Shown piece after piece: positions 17,125-26,185 of a DNA stretch of 64,000 nucleotides. The translations under genes and the position numbers were made by a program. Every line of letters begins with the position of its first letter. Positions within the stretch are counted from its first letter, which is position 1. Under the pieces are notes generated by a model, which saw only the letters and a program-made list of their open reading frames with translations, made no database searches and had not been told where the DNA came from. This DNA comes from Syntrophus sp964555065 (lineage in GTDB: Bacteria; Desulfobacterota; Syntrophia; Syntrophales; Syntrophaceae), in contig CAZKRB010000004.1 of NCBI GenBank assembly GCA_964555065.1, positions 1 to 64,000 of the forward strand, in the 5' to 3' direction.

Positions 17125-18051
17125 TTACAGCCGAATGTGGTCCTGGTGCGCCTCCTTCGGTTCGTGAGGATTGACGTGAATCATCACATCCCCCACGTTG
17201 GGAAGCTTCTCGAAGAGGAGTTTCTTGATGGCCACCGTGACGTCATGGGACTGTTTCACGGTCATATCGGGATCCATCTCCAGTTTGAGGTCGACGATCA
17301 GGTACTGGCCGGAACGGCGGCAACGGACCCCGTGGACACAATCGACTTCCGGTATTTTCGCTACGATTGCCTTGATATCGCCGATCATCTCCCGGGAGGG
17401 CCGGCCATCCATGAGGTCGTTGGCTGCGTTGTGAAATGTCTCCCAGCCGATGTAAAAAATGAAGAATGCCGTAAGACACGCGGCGAGCGGGTCCATAAAA
17501 GGCAGTCCCCAATAGGCTCCCCCAACTCCGATGAGCGTCGCGATGGAGGTCAGGGCATCCTTGCGGTGATCCTTGGCAATGGCATCCACCGCCGGGCTCT
17601 CCAGCGTGTCGGCGACGCGCCGGGTATAGCGGAACAAGGTCTCCTTGGCAAGAATCGTCACCAGTGCCGCCAGGACGGCAATCCAATGGGGTTGCAGGTA
17701 GTTCCCCGTGAGAAGCGTCCGGCCCGCGTTGAAGAGGATCGCCCCGCCCGTGGCAAAAATGACGAGGGCAACCAGGACCGCGGAGATGCTCTCCGCCTTC
17801 CCGTGTCCATAGGGATGGCATTCGTCAAAGGGTTTACGGCCGATCTTGAGGGCAATCATGGCGGAAAGCATGGTCACAAAATCACAGGCGCTCTCCACCC
17901 CGTCAGCAAAAACGGCATCCGATTTGCCGAAATAGCCGGCCAGCAGCTTCATCACCATGAGGATGGCATTGATCCAGAAGCCGATGGCAATCACGCGGTC
18001 CGCCATTCCGAATCTTTCGTCTCTATCCATGAACGCCCCGGGGATCGACAA
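17125..18051 (-). CDS. Cation diffusion facilitator (CDF) metal efflux transporter
   Basis: 308 residues, six membrane segments, then a cytoplasmic C-terminal domain ending in DVMIHVNPHEP. Metal-site segments SDAVFADGVESACD (helix 2) and AKDHRKDALTS (helix 5) are intact, as is the GHGKAE loop. It is a proton-coupled exporter for Zn, Fe, Mn or Co; the ion is not determinable. The best start is TTG 18051, with GGAAG at good spacing; ATG 18030 is possible. It ends about 45 bp upstream of uppP. Confidence 0.88.
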   Translation of the reverse strand: MSIPGAFMDRDERFGMADRVIAIGFWINAILMVMKLLAGYFGKSDAVFADGVESACDFVTMLSAMIALKIGRKPFDECHPYGHGKAESISAVLVALVIFATGGAILFNAGRTLLTGNYLQPHWIAVLAALVTILAKETLFRYTRRVADTLESPAVDAIAKDHRKDALTSIATLIGVGGAYWGLPFMDPLAACLTAFFIFYIGWETFHNAANDLMDGRPSREMIGDIKAIVAKIPEVDCVHGVRCRRSGQYLIVDLKLEMDPDMTVKQSHDVTVAIKKLLFEKLPNVGDVMIHVNPHEPKEAHQDHIRL

Positions 18052-18310
18052 GCTCTAACTTCCGAGCTCGGTTGCAATCATCCTTTTTTCATCAGCGAGT
18101 GCGCCCCTGCGCCGCCTTGGACCCTGCTCCTGTTTTAAAGTGCTCTTAAAAGACACTTTTGAAATGACCTCTGCGCCACAAGAGATTGCAGGGCGACCTT
18201 CTACCACACTTCCTTCAATTATACACCTTTTATCGCAAGGAGTCCGGATGGAGAGTTCCCCTGCCTGGGATGGCCGCGCTTTCCGGAAGGGTGAAGGCCT
18301 GCATCCGGCG
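18052..18310. other. Intergenic region between catalase and CDF transporter
   Basis: This holds the upstream region of the minus-strand CDF gene and the downstream region of the catalase gene. Apart from the catalase terminator (listed separately) no feature is recognised. Confidence 0.5.
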
Positions 18311-18313
18311 CCC

Positions 18314-18355
18314 AAAAAAAAGGAGGCTGCCCCTGTTCTGTCGGGCAGCCTCCTT
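18314..18355 (-). terminator. Rho-independent terminator of catalase
   Basis: AAGGAGGCTGCCC (18320-18332) and GGGCAGCCTCCTT (18343-18355) form a 13-bp perfect stem with a 10-base loop. On the minus strand it is followed by a T-run (A-run starting at 18314). It lies about 35 bp downstream of the catalase stop. Confidence 0.9.
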
Positions 18356-18388
18356 GCCATGTCGGTGGAGGGGTGAATCAGGTGTCGA

Positions 18389-19855
18389 TCAGCAGATATC
18401 GCTCCCGGGGAGGGGGATGCCCAGGGCGTCGGCCACTCCCTGGCCGTAAGCCGGGTCTGCCTTCAGGCAGTTTCGGATGTGGCGGAGCTGGACCTCCTTT
18501 GTCGCTTCTGCAATGGCGCGGGCGGTGTTGCCGAAGAGGGCCTCCTTCTGCGCGGGAGTCATCAGGCGGAAGAGTTTGCCCGGCTGGGTGAAGTAGTCGC
18601 TGTCATCCTCGCGGGCATTCCAGTGGTAGGCATCCCCCTTCAGCTTCAGCGGCGGTTCGGAGAAGTCCGGCTGCTCCTGCCATTCGCCATAGCTGTTCGG
18701 TTCATACCCGAGGGTGCTGCCGTAATTGCCGTCCACCCGCATCTGCCCGTCGCGGTGGTAGCTGTGATAGGGGCAACGGGGGGCGTTGACGGGAATCGAG
18801 AGGTGGTTGACGCCGAGGCGGTAGCGCTGGGCGTCGCCGTAGGAGAAGAGGCGCCCCTGGAGCATCTTGTCGGGGGAGAAGCCGATGCCGGGGACGACAT
18901 GGGCCGGGTTGAAGGCAGCCTGCTCCACGTCGGCGAAGTAGTTTTCCGGGTTTTTGTTCAGTTCGAGGACGCCCACCTCAATGAGGGGGTAATCTCCGTG
19001 ATACCAGACCTTGGTCAGATCGAAGGGATGGTAGGGGCAGGTGTCCGCATCGGATTCCGGCATGATCTGCACGTAGAAGGTCCAGCGGGGGAAGTCGCCC
19101 TTCTCGATGCTCTCATAGAGGTCCCGCTGGTGGGTCTCCCGGCACTTGCCGATGGCGGCCTCGGCCTCGGCGTCCGTCAGGTTCTTGATTCCCTGCTGGG
19201 TCTTAAGGTGGAACTTGACCCAGAAGCGCTGGTTCTTGGCGTTGATGAAGCTGAAGGTGTGGCTGCCGAAGCCGTGCATGTGGCGATAGGTGGCGGGAAT
19301 GCCCCGGTCGCTCATGACGATGGTCACCTGGTGGAGCGCCTCGGGCAGGGAAGACCAGAAGTCCCAGTTGTTGAGGGCGCTGCGCAGGTTCGTGCGGGGA
19401 TCGCGCTTGACGGCATGATTGAGATCGGGAAACTTGAGGGGATCGCGGAGGAAGAAGACCGGCGTGTTATTGCCCACAAGATCCCAGTTTCCCTCCTCGG
19501 TGTAGAACTTCATGGCGAAGCCCCGGATGTCCCGTTCGGCGTCGGCCGCCCCGCGCTCACCGGCGACGGTGGAGAAGCGCAGGAAGCAGTCGGTCTTCTT
19601 CCCGATGGCGGAGAAGATTTTCGCCCTGGTATACTGCGTGATGTCATGGGTGACGGTGAAGGTGCCGTAGGCGCCCGAACCCTTGGCGTGCATCCGGCGT
19701 TCGGGGATCACCTCCCGGTCGAAGTGGGCCAGCTTTTCCAGAAACCAGACGTCCTGCAGGAGCTGCGGCCCGCGCGGCCCCGCGCTCACGATGTTGTTGT
19801 TGTCAACGACGGGAGCGCCGGCCCGGGTCGTTAATTTCTTTTTTTCTTCAGCCAT
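18389..19855 (-). CDS. katA: Monofunctional haem catalase (small-subunit, clade 3 type)
   Basis: 488 residues, the size of small-subunit catalases that disproportionate H2O2. Distal His56 lies in RRMHAKGSGAYG. The proximal haem ligand Tyr339 lies in GRLFSYGDAQRYRLG. The segment around GNNTPVFFLRDP is also typical. It is cytoplasmic, with no signal peptide. A Fur/PerR-type gene lies 152 bp upstream in the same direction, so peroxide-responsive control is likely. A strong terminator follows. Confidence 0.95.
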   Translation of the reverse strand: MAEEKKKLTTRAGAPVVDNNNIVSAGPRGPQLLQDVWFLEKLAHFDREVIPERRMHAKGSGAYGTFTVTHDITQYTRAKIFSAIGKKTDCFLRFSTVAGERGAADAERDIRGFAMKFYTEEGNWDLVGNNTPVFFLRDPLKFPDLNHAVKRDPRTNLRSALNNWDFWSSLPEALHQVTIVMSDRGIPATYRHMHGFGSHTFSFINAKNQRFWVKFHLKTQQGIKNLTDAEAEAAIGKCRETHQRDLYESIEKGDFPRWTFYVQIMPESDADTCPYHPFDLTKVWYHGDYPLIEVGVLELNKNPENYFADVEQAAFNPAHVVPGIGFSPDKMLQGRLFSYGDAQRYRLGVNHLSIPVNAPRCPYHSYHRDGQMRVDGNYGSTLGYEPNSYGEWQEQPDFSEPPLKLKGDAYHWNAREDDSDYFTQPGKLFRLMTPAQKEALFGNTARAIAEATKEVQLRHIRNCLKADPAYGQGVADALGIPLPGSDIC

Positions 19856-19943
19856 TTCTTTTCTCCTTCCTGCGAGAGGGTTGTCCGGGCGGGATGCCGG
19901 AATCGATTGGTTGGAATGTTCACAATGGCCGCTGACGACATTA

Positions 19944-19962
19944 AATAGGAATATATCTTATT
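19944..19962. promoter_or_regulatory. Candidate Fur/PerR-type operator upstream of katA
   Basis: AATAGGA-ATATA-TCTTATT is an A/T-rich interrupted inverted repeat (6 of 7 arm positions pair) about 90 bp before the katA start, in the gap between the regulator and catalase genes. Size and composition fit PerR/Fur boxes, but the match is imperfect and made by eye. Confidence 0.35.
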
Positions 19963-20007
19963 AGGGAACGGAAGACAAGGTTTTTTTCAAACGCTTTTTT
20001 CGGGAAT

Positions 20008-20439
20008 TTAAGGGAGACATTTGCTGCAGGTGCCGTAAATCACGACATTTCTGGAATCGATTTTTCCCCAGTCGCCGATTTCCTCGGGAAGAGAAACGTC
20101 ATCGAGAAGAGGCCAGGTAAAATCCGAAATCGCTCCGCATCGGCGGCAGATGAGGTGGTGGTGGGGGCTGAAGGCCGCCTCGAACCGGGAGAGGCTTTCC
20201 GCCGTTTCGACCTTTTTGATCAGGCCGCAGCCGGCCAGGGTGGCGAGCGTCCGGTAGACCGTATCCAGAGAAAGCCCGGGCAGTTTCCCATGGAGCCGCT
20301 GGTGAAGGGTTTCCGCCGTAGGATGATCGGTGGCCAGGAGAAGTTCCCGGTAGATCTCCAGGCGCTGATGGGTCACCTTGAGACCTGCCCTTCTGCAGGA
20401 CGTTTCAAAGACGGCAATCTTTTCCCCTAAGGATTCCAT
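20008..20439 (-). CDS. Fur-family regulator, probably PerR-like
   Basis: 143 residues from ATG 20439 (an in-frame ATG at 20475 would add 12). The winged helix includes LKVTHQRLEIYRELL and LSLDTVYRTLATL. The metal/dimerisation half has FSPHHHLICRRCGAISDF and a second CxxC at the C-terminus (TCSKC), giving a four-Cys structural Zn site. The HHH run supplies ligands for the regulatory Fe/Mn site. Proximity to katA makes PerR-type peroxide sensing more likely than iron sensing, but this is inference. Confidence 0.85.
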   Translation of the reverse strand: MESLGEKIAVFETSCRRAGLKVTHQRLEIYRELLLATDHPTAETLHQRLHGKLPGLSLDTVYRTLATLAGCGLIKKVETAESLSRFEAAFSPHHHLICRRCGAISDFTWPLLDDVSLPEEIGDWGKIDSRNVVIYGTCSKCLP

Positions 20440-20475
20440 AAGCTTAACCTGCGTTTCTCCGAAATCGCCCTGCAT

Positions 20476-20818
20476 TGTGAAGCCTGGAGGCGGAATGGAA
20501 AAAAGGATATTGAACAATGTAGAATGCCGGGGAGGGACTGTCAAGGGGGAAGTGCCGTTCAGGCAGGATCCCGGCCGTTCGGGCGAAGGGGACGGATTTG
20601 GATCGAGATGCCATTGCATTCGATCTCTCGCAGAAGGTGTGACAGCCCATCCTGAAGAAATGCCATGCCCGATAAAAAACAGCCGGTACAGGAGCGTTCC
20701 GCAATCAGCCGTGGGCGGGGTGACGCTCGATCTATCATTGACATCGGGCCTTTCTTGTAATACGTCTCCTTACGGAAGCATGTCATCTTAAAAGAGGAAA
20801 ATCATCATTATCCGTTCC
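20476..20818. other. Divergent intergenic region between perR-like gene and menF
   Basis: It must carry promoters for both directions. TTGACA at 20738-20743 is followed by TAATAC at 20758-20763, but the 14-bp spacer is too short for a confident call. No coding frame is recognised. Confidence 0.4.
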
Positions 20819-22180
20819 ATGAAGTCCGATTTTCTGTTTTATCCCCTCTTTCGGGAAGAAATCGATCAGCTGGCCCGGAATCCAGGAAAGAAAGAGCTTC
20901 GGTACCTGGTGCGCCTGGAGAAGGAGGTGGCGCTCCACGACCCGGTCCTGGACGCCGTTCTCTCCTGCACGGCGCCGGAAAAATTCTATTACCGAGCCAA
21001 AGACGGTACACTCAGCCTGGGGGGATTGGGCAGCGCCCTCGTCGTCGAGGCGGCGGGCGGAGAGGAAGTGGAAAAGGCCTTCAGCCGGCTCTGGAAGCGG
21101 GATGAAACGGTCCCCGTTTTCGGCGGCTTTTCCTTTGACGGGGAAGAGGCTGCCCCCGAGTGGGAGCCCTTCGGCCGTTTCCGGTTTACCCTGCCCCTCG
21201 TCGAACTGCGCCGCTCTCCCGAGGGCGCCCGGATCAGCGTCAATTTCATCAACGGGAAGAAGCTGCCCCGGGAGCAGGTGCTCCGGGAGATGGCCGAGGC
21301 CCTGCAATCCCTGGACGCCATCCCCCGGGTTTTCCCGACGCGGCAACGGGCGGCGGTTGCACAGAGAGAGCTTATTCCGGAGAAGCTTCACTGGAACCGG
21401 ATGATCAAGAAAGCGCTTCACGCGATCCGGGAGGGGGAGCTGAAAAAGATTGTCCTGGCCCGGAAAAAGATCATCACCGCCGAAGAGCGGTGGAGCCCGG
21501 CGCAGGTCCTGGCGGCGCTGGCGGAAATTCGGGAAAATTCCTTCACCTTTCTTTATCAGATCGCTGAGGGGGTTGCCTTTCTGGGCCGCTCTCCGGAAAG
21601 GCTGTTCCGCATGGAGAACGGACTAATCTCGGCCGAGGCCATCGCCGGAACGCGCCCCCGGGGGAAGACCCCCTTTGACGATCAGCGCCTCGAAGCGGAA
21701 CTGCTCAATTCCCCGAAGGAACTGGAAGAGCACCGCTTCGTCGCCGCCTTCATCGAGGCCAGGATGAAGCGGCTCTGCGCGGAGGTGTGGATGGAGTCCC
21801 GGGAGGAAATTCTGAAGCTGAAAAACGTCCAGCACCTCATCACCCGCTTTTCCGGCCGGTCGCTGAACGATGCCTCGCCCTTGGCCGTCGCCGGAGCCTT
21901 TCATCCTACGCCCGCGGTGGGCGGGCTGCCCCAGGAGGAGATCCGCGCCTGCCTGCGGCATTACGAACCTTTCCGGCGGGGATGGTACGCGGCGCCCATC
22001 GGGTGGATGAACCGCAAAAACGCCGATTTCGCCGTCGGCATCCGGTCGGCCCTGGTCAGCGGGAAGGCGCTCCATATCTTCGCCGGCGCTGGGATCGTTT
22101 CGCAGTCGAACGCCCATGCGGAATGGAAGGAAACGGAGAAGAAGATGGACAACTTCGCCGCGCTCCTGGGAGAAGCCTGA
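20819..22180 (+). CDS. menF: Isochorismate synthase (menaquinone-type)
   Basis: 453 residues of the chorismate-binding family, converting chorismate to isochorismate, the first committed menaquinone step. Family landmarks are LKKIVLARK, AIAGTRPRGKTPFDDQ, and the Mg-binding region ELLNSPKELEEHRFV, with HPTPAVGGLPQEE and GWYAAPIGWM near the C-terminus. Its TGA shares a base with the menD ATG (ATG at 22180). The start lacks a clear SD. Confidence 0.93.
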   Translation: MKSDFLFYPLFREEIDQLARNPGKKELRYLVRLEKEVALHDPVLDAVLSCTAPEKFYYRAKDGTLSLGGLGSALVVEAAGGEEVEKAFSRLWKRDETVPVFGGFSFDGEEAAPEWEPFGRFRFTLPLVELRRSPEGARISVNFINGKKLPREQVLREMAEALQSLDAIPRVFPTRQRAAVAQRELIPEKLHWNRMIKKALHAIREGELKKIVLARKKIITAEERWSPAQVLAALAEIRENSFTFLYQIAEGVAFLGRSPERLFRMENGLISAEAIAGTRPRGKTPFDDQRLEAELLNSPKELEEHRFVAAFIEARMKRLCAEVWMESREEILKLKNVQHLITRFSGRSLNDASPLAVAGAFHPTPAVGGLPQEEIRACLRHYEPFRRGWYAAPIGWMNRKNADFAVGIRSALVSGKALHIFAGAGIVSQSNAHAEWKETEKKMDNFAALLGEA

Positions 22181-23919
22181 TGCCCCCTTCGCCGCTGTCC
22201 GATAACCTGAATCTTCTCTGGTCCTCGCTGATCGTGGCCGAACTGGTCAAAAACGGGCTGGATACGTTTTTTATTTCGCCCGGCAACCGCAACGCGCCGC
22301 TCGTCTCCGCCCTGATTCATGACGCGCGCGCCTGCAAGAAAATCTGCATCGATGAGCGGGCCGCCGGATATCGGGCCCTCGGCCACGCCAAGGCGACAGG
22401 CCGGCCCGGCGTCCTGGTCTGCACCTCCGGAACGGCCCCGGCCAATTATTACCCCGCGGTCATCGAGGCTTTCCGGGACGAGGTTCCCCTGGTGATCCTC
22501 AGCGCCGACCGTCCGCCGGAACTGGTGGGCAGCGACGCCAACCAGACGATTTTCCAGCCGGACCTCTTCGGCCGCTATTGCCGGGATTCCCTTTTCCTGC
22601 CCTGTCCCGCCGTCGATTATCCCCTGGAGGCGCTCCTGGCCAAAATCGATTCCCTCATCGCCCGCCCCCCGGGGCCGGTTCATCTCAACTGCGCCTTCCG
22701 GGACCCCCTGGTTCCGGGGATCCCCGACCCGCGCCCGATTCCCGTTGAGCTGCTGGCGTCGGCAGAACGCCTTTACAACCGGGAAGGGCCTTACACGATC
22801 TATCCTGTCACGGAGCCGATGATCCGCGATCTGGATGACATCGCAGCTGAAATCTCCGGGACATCCAGGGGACTGGTCGTCATCGGCCGCCTGGATGGGC
22901 CGTCGGATGCCGAGGCCCTCGAATGGCTGTTGATGACCCTCGGCTGGCCGGTTTACTGCGATATCGCTTCTTCCTTGAAGGGAATTTTCCCGGGAGCCGG
23001 GCAGATTTTCAGTCTCGATCACCCCGAGGCCATCCGTTTGATCAGGGAATACGCACCCGAAACGATCCTGCAGTTCGGCTCGGGTCTCGTATCTAAGCAT
23101 TACTATGCCTCAATCCTTCCGCAGAGCGGGGCAACGGTGATCCAGATCAGCCTCCGGGGCGGACTGCGCGATCCCTCCCACCGAGTGAACACCCGCATCC
23201 TGACCTCCGCCCGTACCTTCATCGATGGTTTGAATCTTCAGAAAGTTTCTTCGCTGGATACAGTGGCGCGGCTGCGACTTCTCGGTCCGCTGGAAACCGC
23301 CTACCAGCTCATGGAGCAGCTGTGCCTTTCCCGAGAGGCTTTGAGTTTTCCCCGAATTGCATTAGACATCCTGGCGGAGATTCCAGACGGGGAAGGTCTC
23401 TTCCTGGGCAATTCGCTGGCCATTCGGGCTTTCGATGCGGTCCGCTATCCCTTCCCTCGGAGGATTTCCGTGATCTCCAACCGCGGGGTCAGCGGCATCG
23501 AGGGGAACATCGCCACGAGCGTCGGTTTCGCCGAGGCCTCCCGGCAACGGGTGACGGCGGTCATTGGGGACATTTCCTTCCTCCATGATCTGAATTCCCT
23601 TCTGCTCCTCTCCCGGAGCACGGCCCCCGTCATCCTGATGGTCGTCAACAACGGGGGCGGACGGATTTTCGAGCGCCTTCCCATCCGGGATTGCCCGGAA
23701 GTCATCGAACCGTACATGACGACCCCCCATCGGATGACCTTTGATCGGCTCGCCGCGCAGTTCGAGCTGCCCTATTTTCAGGCCGCCACTCCGGCTGAAC
23801 TGATCCGGGCTTACGGACTGGCCCGGCAGACGGAGCGTTCCGTCCTGCTGGAAGTCATTCTGTCGCCCGAGGCGGATCTGCAAACCTTTCTGGACATGCA
23901 GCAGGTTCGCCTGCCCTGA
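22180..23919 (+). CDS. menD: SEPHCHC synthase (2-oxoglutarate decarboxylase type), MenD
   Basis: 579-residue thiamine-diphosphate enzyme joining isochorismate with the succinyl semialdehyde unit from 2-oxoglutarate. The N-terminal FFISPGNRNAPLVSAL and LVCTSGTAPANYYPAVIEA segments and the C-terminal GDISFLHDLNSLLLL ... VVNNGGGRIF ThDP/Mg-binding segment are diagnostic. The ATG at 22180 overlaps the menF stop. The frame is open further upstream, but only inside menF. Confidence 0.95.
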   Translation: MPPSPLSDNLNLLWSSLIVAELVKNGLDTFFISPGNRNAPLVSALIHDARACKKICIDERAAGYRALGHAKATGRPGVLVCTSGTAPANYYPAVIEAFRDEVPLVILSADRPPELVGSDANQTIFQPDLFGRYCRDSLFLPCPAVDYPLEALLAKIDSLIARPPGPVHLNCAFRDPLVPGIPDPRPIPVELLASAERLYNREGPYTIYPVTEPMIRDLDDIAAEISGTSRGLVVIGRLDGPSDAEALEWLLMTLGWPVYCDIASSLKGIFPGAGQIFSLDHPEAIRLIREYAPETILQFGSGLVSKHYYASILPQSGATVIQISLRGGLRDPSHRVNTRILTSARTFIDGLNLQKVSSLDTVARLRLLGPLETAYQLMEQLCLSREALSFPRIALDILAEIPDGEGLFLGNSLAIRAFDAVRYPFPRRISVISNRGVSGIEGNIATSVGFAEASRQRVTAVIGDISFLHDLNSLLLLSRSTAPVILMVVNNGGGRIFERLPIRDCPEVIEPYMTTPHRMTFDRLAAQFELPYFQAATPAELIRAYGLARQTERSVLLEVILSPEADLQTFLDMQQVRLP

Positions 23920-23945
23920 ACCTCTTTAGGAAAGGAGAAAAACCT

Positions 23946-24839
23946 ATGATCTCAGAAATATTCGACCCTGAACTCTGGCTTGAAGTGTCTGGTTTCGACT
24001 TTGAAGACATCACCTACCACCGCGCCAGGACACAGGGCACGGTGCGCATCGCCTTCAACCGGCCGGAGATCCGCAACGCCTTCCGGCCGAAAACCGTCGA
24101 CGAACTCTATCTCGCTCTGGACCATGCCCGCATGACCCCCGATGTCGGCGTCGTCCTCCTCACCGGCAACGGCCCGTCGCCCAAGGACGGGGTGTGGGCC
24201 TTCTGCTCCGGCGGCGACCAGCAGATCCGGGGAAAGGACGGCTATAAATACGTCGGCCGGGAAGGTAAGGTCGATCTCAGTCGTCTGGGACGGCTCCACA
24301 TCCTGGAAGTCCAGCGCCTCATCCGCTTCATGCCCAAGATCGTCGTGGCCGTTGTCCCCGGATGGGCCGTCGGCGGCGGCCACAGCCTCCATGTGGTCTG
24401 CGACCTCACCCTGGCCTCTAAGGAGCATGCCGTCTTTCGCCAGACAGACCCCGATGTGGCCAGCTTCGACAGCGGCTACGGCTCCGCCTATCTGGCCAAG
24501 CACATCGGGCAGAAGCGCGCCCGGGAGATCTTCTTCCTGGGATTCAATTATTCCGCTCAAGAGGCCTTCGAGATGGGCATGGTCAACAAGGTTGTCCCCC
24601 ACGGGGAACTGGAAAAAGTCGCCCTGGAGTGGGCCGGCATCATGAACGCCAAGTCCCCCACAGCCATGAGGATGCTGAAGTACGGCTTCAACCTGATGGA
24701 CGACGGCATGGTGGGGCAGCAGCTCTTCGCCGGAGAGGCCACCCGCCTGGCCTACGGAACGCCGGAAGCCGAAGAGGGCCGGAACGCCTTCCTGGAGAAG
24801 CGCCCCCAGGACTTCAAGAAATTTCCCTGGCATTACTGA
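23946..24839 (+). CDS. menB: 1,4-dihydroxy-2-naphthoyl-CoA synthase
   Basis: 297-residue crotonase-fold enzyme cyclising o-succinylbenzoyl-CoA. The active-site loop (WAFCSGGDQQIRGKDGYKYVG), the oxyanion-hole region VVPGWAVGGGHSLHVVCDLT and the ending KRPQDFKKFPWHY are typical of MenB. Strong SD (AGGAAAGGAG). It is the last gene of this half of the men cluster; the next genes in the direction of transcription are a restriction system. Confidence 0.95.
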   Translation: MISEIFDPELWLEVSGFDFEDITYHRARTQGTVRIAFNRPEIRNAFRPKTVDELYLALDHARMTPDVGVVLLTGNGPSPKDGVWAFCSGGDQQIRGKDGYKYVGREGKVDLSRLGRLHILEVQRLIRFMPKIVVAVVPGWAVGGGHSLHVVCDLTLASKEHAVFRQTDPDVASFDSGYGSAYLAKHIGQKRAREIFFLGFNYSAQEAFEMGMVNKVVPHGELEKVALEWAGIMNAKSPTAMRMLKYGFNLMDDGMVGQQLFAGEATRLAYGTPEAEEGRNAFLEKRPQDFKKFPWHY

Positions 24840-24913
24840 GGGCGAGGTCGATTTGCACAGGGGAGATCAAGGATGCTGTCACGATTGGTAAAGATCATGA
24901 TTGTTGACTGGAA

Positions 24914-26128
24914 ATGACGATGACAACGAAGACCATTGACCCTGCAGAAGGCATGGCGCAGTCCGGTGCCGTCATGGAGAGAAAAACTTTTGCTGAGTTC
25001 TTTGCCGGCATCGGATTGATGCGGATGGGGCTGGAAAAAGAAGGCTGGAAGGTTGAGTTTGCCAACGATATTGCCGCAGACAAATACGATATGTATGCAG
25101 ATCATTTTCCTGATGCAAAATCTCATTTCATTCTTGGCGATATTCATGATTTGAGCGCTGATTCCATCCCGACGGTTGCTCTAGCGACGGCTTCTTTCCC
25201 CTGCAATGACCTTTCCTTGGCAGGTATGCGCAAAGGGTTGGCGGGCAAAGAATCCTCTGCTTATTGGGGCTTTGTGAAAGTACTTGACGAAATGGGCGAC
25301 CGTCGCCCGCCTTTGGTGCTTCTCGAAAACGTTGCCGGCTTCTTGACCTCCCATGGCGGTCGAGATTTTCAAGCTGCTTTGCTCGCGCTCAATCGGCTGG
25401 GCTATGCGGTTGATCCCATGATTATTGATGCGGCTCGGTTTGTTCCGCAAAGCCGAGTTCGATTATTTGTAATCGGCCGCCAACAAAAAGGACGGGGAAT
25501 GTGGAATATTCGCGAAACGCGAAGTTTTTATGAAAGCGATGTCCGTCCCAAGCCTCTAGCTGAATTTATCCTCTGCCATCCCGAGATTGTGTGGAACATC
25601 AGAACAGTTCCCGCGCTACCCGTCAATTCATCGGATCTATCTGATATCGTGGAAGATCTATCCGACACGTCTCCATCTTGGTGGAATGATGCACGACGAA
25701 ATTATCTCGTCAATCAAATGAGTGAAAGGCATGCTGCGCAGCTTAAAAAAATGATGGAAGGTGATAAGTGGTCCTATGGCACCGTATTCCGCCGGGTAAG
25801 AAATGGGCGTTCCATGGCTGAGTTGCGGAATGATGCAATGGCCGGCTGTCTGCGAACCCCCCGCGGAGGCAGTGGCCGGCAGATATTAATTCAGGCGGGA
25901 TATGGGCAAGTCAAGGTTCGCCTCTTGACGCCTCGGGAGTGTGCACGGTTGATGGGCGCCGATGAGTTTGTCATTAATGCAAGTTTGAACAAGGCCCTAT
26001 TTGGATTTGGCGATGCGGTATGCGTTCCCGTCATATCCTGGATTGCCAGGCACTACTTAAACCCCCTATTAGAAAAAATGTTCGGCAATGGGGGAAAATC
26101 ATCATTGCCGGTTTCTAACTGCAGCTAA
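24914..26128 (+). CDS. DNA (cytosine-5) methyltransferase of a type II R-M system
   Basis: 404 residues. Motif I FFAGIGLMRMGLE binds AdoMet. Motif IV is FPCNDLS, with the catalytic Cys in a PCN rather than the common PCQ context. Motif VI ENVAGFL and motif VIII QSRVRLFVIG are present, with the TPREC-A-RLMGA (motif IX/X) C-terminus. The following two genes encode a DUF4928 protein and Vsr. Codon use is less GC-rich than in menB, consistent with horizontal acquisition. The recognition sequence cannot be read from the protein. Confidence 0.93.
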   Translation: MTMTTKTIDPAEGMAQSGAVMERKTFAEFFAGIGLMRMGLEKEGWKVEFANDIAADKYDMYADHFPDAKSHFILGDIHDLSADSIPTVALATASFPCNDLSLAGMRKGLAGKESSAYWGFVKVLDEMGDRRPPLVLLENVAGFLTSHGGRDFQAALLALNRLGYAVDPMIIDAARFVPQSRVRLFVIGRQQKGRGMWNIRETRSFYESDVRPKPLAEFILCHPEIVWNIRTVPALPVNSSDLSDIVEDLSDTSPSWWNDARRNYLVNQMSERHAAQLKKMMEGDKWSYGTVFRRVRNGRSMAELRNDAMAGCLRTPRGGSGRQILIQAGYGQVKVRLLTPRECARLMGADEFVINASLNKALFGFGDAVCVPVISWIARHYLNPLLEKMFGNGGKSSLPVSNCS

Positions 26129-26185
26129 TTTTTGCTTACGGTTTTGCTTTTTCTGAGCATATCGTAAAGGAGAGACAGAACAGCC

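Noticed and set aside
18479..19834. Long plus-strand open frame opposite katA (and similar long frames opposite uppP, glgP and the ammonia-lyase)
   Set aside because: These are antisense shadows of GC-rich genes; they show no family motifs and no credible ribosome-binding sites.
20738..20763. TTGACA ... TAATAC as the menF promoter
   Set aside because: The spacer is only 14 bp, too short for confident sigma70 assignment.
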